Source: Streptomyces flavidovirens DSM 40150
GTDB taxonomy: Bacteria; Actinomycetota; Actinomycetes; Streptomycetales; Streptomycetaceae
DNA length: 64,000 bases
Direction: 5' to 3'
Assembly: GCF_000429085.1 (NCBI RefSeq)
Contig: NZ_AUBE01000013.1
Location: forward strand, 1 to 64,000
The position numbers were made by a program, and so were the translations under genes. The notes under the pieces are model-generated. The model was given only the letters and a program-made list of their open reading frames with translations. It was not told the DNA's origin and made no database searches. Below are positions 58,132-64,000 of the stretch, one piece after another (position 1 is the stretch's first letter; each line of letters starts with the position of its first letter).

Positions 58132-59151
58132 ATGTCGTTCATCGGCCGTGACATGGCTGTCGACCTCGGGACCGCCAACACGCTGGTGTACGTCAGGGGC
58201 AAAGGGATCGTGCTCAACGAGCCCTCCGTCGTCGCCATCAACACCAACACCGGCGGCATCCTCGCCGTGGGTGCCGAGGCCAAGAAGATGATCGGCCGGA
58301 CGCCGGGCAACATCGTTGCCGTCCGGCCGCTGAAGGACGGCGTCATCGCCGACTTCGAGATCACCGAGCGGATGCTCCGCTACTTCATCCTGAAGATCCA
58401 CAAGCGCCGCTACCTGGCCCGCCCCCGCGTGGTCGTCTGCGTGCCCTCCGGCATCACCGGCGTCGAGCGCCGCGCCGTCATCGAGGCGTCCACCCAGGCC
58501 GGCGCCCGCCAGGTGCACATCATCGAAGAGCCCATGGCCGCGGCCATCGGTTCGGGCCTGCCCGTCCACGAGGCCACCGGAAACATGGTCGTGGACATCG
58601 GTGGCGGCACCACCGAGGTCGCCGTCATCTCGCTTGGAGGAATCGTCACAGCACAGTCGATCCGGGTGGCCGGCGACGAGCTGGACAGCTCGATCATCCA
58701 GCACATCAAGAAGGAGTACTCGCTCCTGCTCGGCGAGCGCACCGCCGAACAGATCAAGATCACGATCGGCTCGGCGTTCGACCTGGAGAAGGACGAGCAC
58801 ACCGAGATCCGCGGCCGCGACCTCGTCTCCGGTCTCCCCAAGACCGTCGTCATCTCGGCGGCCGAGGTCCGCAAGGCCATCGAGGAGCCGGTCAACGCCA
58901 TCGTCGACGCCGTGAAGACGACGCTCGACAAGTGCCCGCCCGAGCTCTCCGGTGACGTCATGGACCGCGGCATCGTCCTGACCGGCGGCGGCGCCCTGCT
59001 GCGCGGTCTCGACGAGCGCCTGCGCCGCGAGACGGGCATGCCGATCCACATCGCCGAGGACCCGCTCGACTCCGTCGCGCTCGGAGCGGGCAAGTGCGTC
59101 GAGGAGTTCGAGGCGCTCCAGCAGGTACTGGACGCCCAGCCCCGCAGATGA
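58132..59151 (+). CDS. mreB: Rod shape-determining protein MreB
   Basis: 339-residue actin-like ATPase that guides lateral or spore-wall synthesis. The phosphate-1, connecting and adenosine motifs (DLGTANTLVYVRGKGIV, VVDIGGGTTEVAVISL, GIVLTGGGALLRGLD) are all present. I start at ATG 58132 (MSFIGRDMAVD) because AAGGGGA lies 6-7 nt upstream; ATG 58111 would add seven residues. It heads the mreBCD-PBP2-rodA cluster. In Streptomyces this cluster mainly serves sporulation and spore-wall thickening (family knowledge). Confidence 0.97.
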   Translation: MSFIGRDMAVDLGTANTLVYVRGKGIVLNEPSVVAINTNTGGILAVGAEAKKMIGRTPGNIVAVRPLKDGVIADFEITERMLRYFILKIHKRRYLARPRVVVCVPSGITGVERRAVIEASTQAGARQVHIIEEPMAAAIGSGLPVHEATGNMVVDIGGGTTEVAVISLGGIVTAQSIRVAGDELDSSIIQHIKKEYSLLLGERTAEQIKITIGSAFDLEKDEHTEIRGRDLVSGLPKTVVISAAEVRKAIEEPVNAIVDAVKTTLDKCPPELSGDVMDRGIVLTGGGALLRGLDERLRRETGMPIHIAEDPLDSVALGAGKCVEEFEALQQVLDAQPRR

Positions 59152-59252
59152 GCCGCCGCGACGAATCCGCCGTACGAGGCCTTCCTTCTCGTGCGGCGGA
59201 TCGTTGATATACAGACACAAGAATTCCGACGAGGAAGGCACGGCCGCCGCAC

Positions 59253-60206
59253 GTGAGGGACACACGAGAGAGCCGGCTGCTCCTGGTGCTGCTGATCGCC
59301 ATCGCATTCGCGTTGATTACGGTGGATATCCGCGGTGGCGAGGAGTCGCCGGTCGACGGCGCCAGGCGGGCCGCCGCCACCGTCTTCGGACCGGTGGAGA
59401 ACGGGGTCGCCCAAGCTGTCGACCCGATCGGCAACGCCATCGGCGCTGTTCGGGACTCCGGTGAGCGGCACGACCGCCTCGCCGTCCTGGAGCGGGAGAA
59501 CGCCGCACTCAAGCACAAACTCGGCAGCGACGACCGCAACCGCAGCGGCGTACGCCAGCTCGACAAGATGCTCAAGAGAGCCGGCGCCGGCCAGTACGGC
59601 ATCAAGGGCGCCGAAGTCATCGCGATAGGAGCGGCCCAGGGGTTCTCCTGGACCGTCACCATCGACGCCGGCGGCAACGACGGCATCAAGCGCGACATGA
59701 CCGTGCTCAACGGCGACGGACTCGTCGGCCGCGTCACCACCGTCGGCCCGGACACCGCGACCGTACTGCTCGCCAACGACCCGGACTTCACCGTCGGCAC
59801 TCGCCTGGAGAAGACCGACGAACTCGGCTTCGCCACCGGCCAGGGTGACCGTCCGCTGCGCGTGCAGATGCTCAACGGCAAGGCCAAGGTCAAGGCGGGT
59901 GACCGGCTCGTGACCTTCGGCTCGCACGCCGCGAAGCCGTTCGTGCCCGGCGTCCCGGTCGGCACGGTGGTCCGCGTCGACCCGTCCGGCGGCGACCTCA
60001 CCCGTACCGTGTACGTCCGCCCGTACGTCGGCTTCACCAAGCTCGACATCGTCGGCGTCGTCGTCCAGGCGCCGCGCAAGGACCCGCGCGACATGGTCCT
60101 GCCGCCGAAGCCCGCGGGCCCCAGGCCCACCCCCACGGTCACCGTCACGGTCACGCCCTCGGGGCCTCCCGCCGACGGCGCCGATCCCGCCGACGGCACC
60201 GAGTAG
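59253..60206 (+). CDS. mreC: Rod shape-determining protein MreC
   Basis: 317-residue bitopic protein linking MreB to the outer wall machinery. One N-terminal helix (about 8-24, LLLVLLIAIAFALITVD), a coiled coil (about 70-95, AVLERENAALKHKL), and the beta-barrel MreC domain to about residue 280, followed by a Pro/Thr-rich extracytoplasmic tail. GTG start; the nearest purine stretch (GAGGAAGG) is rather far upstream. It is 101 bp after mreB and 12 bp before mreD. Confidence 0.95.
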   Translation: MRDTRESRLLLVLLIAIAFALITVDIRGGEESPVDGARRAAATVFGPVENGVAQAVDPIGNAIGAVRDSGERHDRLAVLERENAALKHKLGSDDRNRSGVRQLDKMLKRAGAGQYGIKGAEVIAIGAAQGFSWTVTIDAGGNDGIKRDMTVLNGDGLVGRVTTVGPDTATVLLANDPDFTVGTRLEKTDELGFATGQGDRPLRVQMLNGKAKVKAGDRLVTFGSHAAKPFVPGVPVGTVVRVDPSGGDLTRTVYVRPYVGFTKLDIVGVVVQAPRKDPRDMVLPPKPAGPRPTPTVTVTVTPSGPPADGADPADGTE

Positions 60207-60218
60207 GAGCTGAACCCC

Positions 60219-60890
60219 ATGCGCTTCAACCGGATGCTGCTCTCCACCACCCTGGTGATCGTCGCCCTGGTCGTCCAGGTCACCGTGCTCGCCAGGCTCC
60301 AACTCCCCGGCGCCGTACCGGACCTGATGCTCCTGACCGTCCTCGGACTCGCCTTCGTGTACGGCAACACCAGCGGCGCCCTCATCGGGTTCGGCGCGGG
60401 CCTCCTCGCCGACCTCGCCCCGCCCGCGGACCACGCGGCGGGCCGCTACGCGCTGGTCCTGTGCGTCATCGGCTACCTCGCCGGACTCGCCAAGCCGGAG
60501 AGCGGCCAGCTCAGGTCCGCGACCGCCCCGATGGTCGCGGTCGTCGTCGCCGCGATCGGCTCCACCCTGCTGTACGCCGGAGTGGGCGCCCTGGTCGGCG
60601 ACACCGCCGCCCGCCATGTCGGCATCGTGAACCTGCTGCTCACCTCCGCGCTGTACGACCTGCTGCTCGCCCCGTTCGTCGTGCCGGTGGTCATGGCGCT
60701 GGCCAGACGCGCCGACAACGATCCGCTCGCCGACAGCCAGAGCGGCACCAACGGGGCCGACGTGGCCAGCGGCTGGCTCGCCTCCGGCACCGGCCTGCGC
60801 ATCGGCAGCCAGCGCGCGGGCCTGAGGGTCAAGGCCGCCCGCTCACGGGCGGCGCGGGCGGGACGCATCAAGGGGGTCAAGCGACTGTGA
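60219..60890 (+). CDS. mreD: Rod shape-determining protein MreD
   Basis: 223-residue integral membrane protein with five or six helices, partner of MreC and PBP2. LQLPGAVPDLMLLTVLGLAFVYG and GAGLLADLAPP are typical. The C-terminal 55 residues form a strongly basic cytoplasmic tail (VKAARSRAARAGRIKGVKRL). AGGAG precedes the ATG. Its stop overlaps a 17-codon reading frame that leads into the PBP2 start. Confidence 0.94.
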   Translation: MRFNRMLLSTTLVIVALVVQVTVLARLQLPGAVPDLMLLTVLGLAFVYGNTSGALIGFGAGLLADLAPPADHAAGRYALVLCVIGYLAGLAKPESGQLRSATAPMVAVVVAAIGSTLLYAGVGALVGDTAARHVGIVNLLLTSALYDLLLAPFVVPVVMALARRADNDPLADSQSGTNGADVASGWLASGTGLRIGSQRAGLRVKAARSRAARAGRIKGVKRL

Positions 60891-60936
60891 CCACCGATCG
60901 CATCAGGGACACCAGGGACTCCGCGGAGGGGACGGC

Positions 60937-63105
60937 TTGAGCAACATTCCCGAGACCGGGCGGACCCCCAGGGTCCAGATCCGGCTCATCATCATCCAGG
61001 TCCTCGTCTTCTCCCTCCTGCTCACCCTCGGCGGCCGCCTCTGGTACCTCCAGATCCGCAACGGCGACGAGTACACCGCCGAAGCCGCAGGCAACGGCGT
61101 ACAGCAAGTCGTCCAGCCCGCCGTCCGCGGCTCGATCCTCGACGCCCGCGGCGTGCCGCTCGCCGACAACGAGACCCGCCTCGTCGTCTCCGCCAGCCGC
61201 ACCGAGCTGATGAAGATGAAGGACGACGGCAAGGGCGTACTGGCCCGCCTCGCCGGCGTACTGGGCATGAAGCCCAAGGAAGTCGCCGACAAGGTCAGGC
61301 TCTGCGACAACGAGACCCCCCAGCCCTGCTGGAACGGCTCGCCCTACCAGCCGATCCCCGTCACCGACGAGGCCACCACCAAGCAGGCCCTCCAGATCCG
61401 CGAGCGCGCCGAGGACTTCCCCGGCATCACCGCCGAACCGACGGCCGTACGCCGCTACACCGCGCCCGGCAAGGCCAGGACCGCCCAGGTTCTCGGCTAC
61501 CTCTCGCCGGTCACCGACGAGGAGATCGAGAAGGCGAAGGACGGCCCGTCGCCGTACCTGCGCTCCGACATGGTCGGCCGCTCCGGACTTGAGCGTACGT
61601 ACGACAAGGAACTGCGCGGCAAGGCCGGCGTCACCCGCTACGAGGTCGACAACCTCGGCCGTGTCATGGGCGAGGCGGAGAACGACCCGACGGTGCCCGG
61701 CTCCTCCGTCGTCACCAGCATCGACGCCCGGGTCCAGGGCGTCGCCGAGTATGAGCTCCACCAGGCGATGAAAACCGTCCGGAAGGAGACCGACAAGATC
61801 ACCGGCCGCCCGTACGAGGCCGACGCGGGCGCCGTCGTCGTCATGGAGTCCAAGACCGGCCGAGTCGTCGCGATGGCCTCCCAGCCCGACTACGACCCCA
61901 ACGCCTGGATCGGCGGCATCTCCGGCAAGGAGTACGCCAAGCTCACCGACAAGAAATCCAACTACCCGCTGCTCAACCGGGCCATCCAGGGCCAGGCGCC
62001 CGCCGGCTCGGTCTTCAAGGTGGTGTCGGCGAGCGCCGCCGTGCGGGCCGGCTACCCCTTCGACGGCCGCTACAACTGCAGCAGTTCCTACAGCATGGGC
62101 AACCGGAGCTTCGCGAACTTCGAGTCCAAGGGGCACGGTCCCATCTCCCTCGGGGACGCCCTCAAGTTCTCCTGCAACACCGTCTTCTACCGTCTCGGCC
62201 ACCAGGAGTGGCAGCGTGACGGCGGAATAAAGCCGAAGAAGAACGCCCACGACTGGTTCTACCGGACCGCCCATGACTTCGGGTTCGGCGCCGAGACCGG
62301 CATCGACCTGCCGAACGAGGTCAAGGGCCGCATCCCCGACCGCCAGTGGAAGCAGGACTTCTGGGCGGCCAACAAGGACGTCTGGTGCAAGCAGGGCAAG
62401 AAGGGCGGCAGCTACGTCGAGCAGATCGCGTACGAGAGCTGCCTCGAAGGCAACCAGCTCAAGGCGTTCGACAGCATCAACTTCGCCATCGGCCAGGGTG
62501 ACGTCCTCATCACCCCCATCCAGCTGGCCACCGCCTACGCCGCCATCAGCAACGGCGGCACCCTCTACAACCCCACCCTCGGCAAGGCCGTGATCAGCCC
62601 CGACGGCAAGAAGATCCAGGAGATCAAGCCCAAGCCCCGCGGCAAGCTGCCGGTCGACGCCCAGACCATCAGTGACCTCGACAAGGGTCTGCGCTCCGTC
62701 GTCGAGCCCGGCGGCACCGCCGCCTGGCGGTTCGGCGGCTGGCCGCAGGACAAGATCCCGATGCGCGCCAAGACCGGCACCGCCCAGGTCTACGGCAAGC
62801 AGACCACCTCGTGGTTCGCCACCTACACCGACGACTACACGATCGTCATGACGATCTCTCAGGGTGGTACGGGCTCCGGTGCCTCAGGGCCCGCCGTACG
62901 CAACATCTACGACGCCCTCTACGGCGTCAGCGACGAGGGCGACATCAACCCGAAGAAGGCCCTGCTCCCCAAGCCGCAGAAGGAGCTTCCGAAGATCGGT
63001 ACGGACGGCTCCATCGACGCCCCGGAGATCCGGCCGTACGTACCCGAGAAGCCCAAGGACCCGGCTGCGGACCAGCAGATCGCGATCGGCAGGAGTGGCG
63101 ACTGA
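60937..63105 (+). CDS. mrdA: Penicillin-binding protein 2 (class B transpeptidase)
   Basis: 722-residue peptidoglycan transpeptidase. One N-terminal helix (about 16-36), a pedestal/dimerisation domain with RGSILDARGVPLADNETR, and the transpeptidase domain with S358-V-F-K361, S412-C-N414 and K612-T-G614. The start is TTG 60937 with GGAGGGG upstream. A C-terminal extracytoplasmic extension of about 60 residues is present. It acts with RodA, whose gene overlaps its stop (TGATG). The family gives cell elongation in rods; in Streptomyces it serves sporulating hyphae (knowledge of family). Confidence 0.96.
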   Translation: MSNIPETGRTPRVQIRLIIIQVLVFSLLLTLGGRLWYLQIRNGDEYTAEAAGNGVQQVVQPAVRGSILDARGVPLADNETRLVVSASRTELMKMKDDGKGVLARLAGVLGMKPKEVADKVRLCDNETPQPCWNGSPYQPIPVTDEATTKQALQIRERAEDFPGITAEPTAVRRYTAPGKARTAQVLGYLSPVTDEEIEKAKDGPSPYLRSDMVGRSGLERTYDKELRGKAGVTRYEVDNLGRVMGEAENDPTVPGSSVVTSIDARVQGVAEYELHQAMKTVRKETDKITGRPYEADAGAVVVMESKTGRVVAMASQPDYDPNAWIGGISGKEYAKLTDKKSNYPLLNRAIQGQAPAGSVFKVVSASAAVRAGYPFDGRYNCSSSYSMGNRSFANFESKGHGPISLGDALKFSCNTVFYRLGHQEWQRDGGIKPKKNAHDWFYRTAHDFGFGAETGIDLPNEVKGRIPDRQWKQDFWAANKDVWCKQGKKGGSYVEQIAYESCLEGNQLKAFDSINFAIGQGDVLITPIQLATAYAAISNGGTLYNPTLGKAVISPDGKKIQEIKPKPRGKLPVDAQTISDLDKGLRSVVEPGGTAAWRFGGWPQDKIPMRAKTGTAQVYGKQTTSWFATYTDDYTIVMTISQGGTGSGASGPAVRNIYDALYGVSDEGDINPKKALLPKPQKELPKIGTDGSIDAPEIRPYVPEKPKDPAADQQIAIGRSGD

Positions 63106-64000
63106 TGGCCGGCCCGCACGGTTTCTCCGTCCAGCGGTACGCCCCCGAGCGCGGCACCCTCGCCAAGCTCACCGCCCGCGACTCGGTGCTGCGCCGGCTC
63201 GACTGGCCGCTGCTCTGGGCGTCGCTCGCGCTGTCGGTCATCGGGGCGCTGCTGGTCTGGTCCGCGACCCGTACGCGCGACCAGCTCAACCAGGGCGATC
63301 CGGAGTACTTCCTCTGGCGCCACATCGTGAACACCGGTATCGGCCTCGTGCTGATGATCGGCACGATCTGGCTCGGTCACCGCACCCTGCGCGGCGCGGT
63401 CCCGGTCCTCTACGGACTGTCCGTCGTGCTCGTCCTGGCCGTGCTCACCCCGCTCGGCGCGACCATCAACGGCGCGCACGCGTGGATCGTGCTCGGCGGC
63501 GGGTTCTCCCTCCAGCCCTCCGAGTTCACCAAGATCACCATCATTCTGATCATGGCGATGCTGCTCGCCGCCCGCGTCGACGCGGGCGATCAGGAGCATC
63601 CCGACCACCCCACCGTCGTCAAGGCCCTGTGCCTCGCCGTCGTACCGATCGTCGTCATCATGCTGATGCCCGACCTCGGCTCGGTCATGGTCATAGCGGT
63701 GATCATCCTCGGGGTGCTGCTCACCTCCGGGGCGTCCAACCGCTGGGTCTTCGGCCTCATCGGCACCGGAGCCATCGGCGCCGTCGTCGTCTGGCAGATC
63801 GGTCTGCTCGACGAGTACCAGATCAACCGCTTCGCCGCGTTCGCCAACCCCGAACTCGACCCGGCCGGCGTCGGCTACAACACCAACCAGGCGCGCATCG
63901 CGATCGGCTCCGGCGGCCTCACCGGCACCGGCCTCTTCAAGGGCAGCCAGACCACCGGGCAGTTCGTACCCGAGCAGCAGACCGACTTCGTCTTCACCGT
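63105..64000 (+). CDS. rodA: RodA-type SEDS peptidoglycan polymerase (3' truncated by window)
   Basis: 298 complete codons and two bases are present; the frame is open to the window end. The ATG overlaps the PBP2 stop as TGATG, so translation is coupled. SEDS features are seen: LGGGFSLQPSEFTKI, the catalytic-region MPDLGSVMVIAVII, and GSQTTGQFVPEQQTDFVF near the edge. At least seven membrane helices are included. It polymerises lipid II with PBP2 as cross-linking partner; homologous to S. coelicolor sfr/RodA (from memory). Confidence 0.95.
   Translation, partial: MAGPHGFSVQRYAPERGTLAKLTARDSVLRRLDWPLLWASLALSVIGALLVWSATRTRDQLNQGDPEYFLWRHIVNTGIGLVLMIGTIWLGHRTLRGAVPVLYGLSVVLVLAVLTPLGATINGAHAWIVLGGGFSLQPSEFTKITIILIMAMLLAARVDAGDQEHPDHPTVVKALCLAVVPIVVIMLMPDLGSVMVIAVIILGVLLTSGASNRWVFGLIGTGAIGAVVVWQIGLLDEYQINRFAAFANPELDPAGVGYNTNQARIAIGSGGLTGTGLFKGSQTTGQFVPEQQTDFVFT

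Overview
The window reads as chromosomal DNA from a Streptomyces-type actinomycete. It is very GC-rich with strong third-position G/C bias, frequent GTG and some TTG starts, purine-rich ribosome sites, and long GC hairpins at gene ends. The right half carries the conserved actinobacterial block trigger factor-clpP1-clpP2-clpX-valS-folC-ndk-mreB-mreC-mreD-PBP2-rodA. From memory (no search was run) the order resembles the SCO2607 to SCO2643 region of S. coelicolor, with local insertions. I see no transposase, integrase, phage gene or CRISPR array.

Layout. 1-8.4 kb: allantoicase (purine nitrogen recycling), a PepN aminopeptidase, a MazE/MazF-type pair, a LysR regulator divergent from an MFS exporter, and an aspartate-semialdehyde dehydrogenase. 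8.9-21.3 kb: a large secreted subtilase, a Nudix hydrolase, a Tat-type metallophosphoesterase, a DUF559-like protein with an AbiEi-type N-terminus, a second PepN, a DsbA/FrnE-like thioredoxin-fold protein, SodF with a Nur-type nickel operator, and a secreted glycerophosphodiester phosphodiesterase. 21.7-30.6 kb: a tightly overlapped eight-gene operon for an unidentified sugar or polyol. It holds a lipoprotein, two permeases, two different ATPases, a DeoR regulator, a D-2-hydroxyacid dehydrogenase and an FGGY kinase. 31-36.7 kb: three paralogous amino acid permeases interrupted by bioY; one permease has a roughly 150-residue Ala/Val-rich tail. 36.9-45.4 kb: rpiB, a Nei-type glycosylase, an Eis-type acetyltransferase, a membrane-anchored PP2C phosphatase, a CPA2 antiporter, an HD protein, an acyltransferase and a small membrane protein. 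45.5-45.8 kb: divergent tRNA-Gly(TCC) and tRNA-Pro(TGG). 46-64 kb: proteostasis (tig, clpP1P2, clpX), valS, a second MreB-family protein, folC, ndk and the mre/PBP2/RodA cell-wall module. RodA runs off the right edge.

The most unusual non-coding signal is a roughly 140-bp conserved element present three times, always in 3' intergenic space (21538-21678, 37569-37709, and inverted at 38740-38875). Each copy is preceded by degenerate smaller units. Other points of interest are in-frame tandem repeats in three proteins, an asd terminator lying inside a convergent gene, a LysR T-N11-A box, and a recurrent TANNNT box 6-8 nt before seven start codons that lack a ribosome site, suggesting leaderless mRNAs. 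Where the longest reading frame was implausible, starts were reassigned from Shine-Dalgarno or promoter position; this affects both pepN genes, asd, sodF, glpQ, the MFS gene and several transporters.
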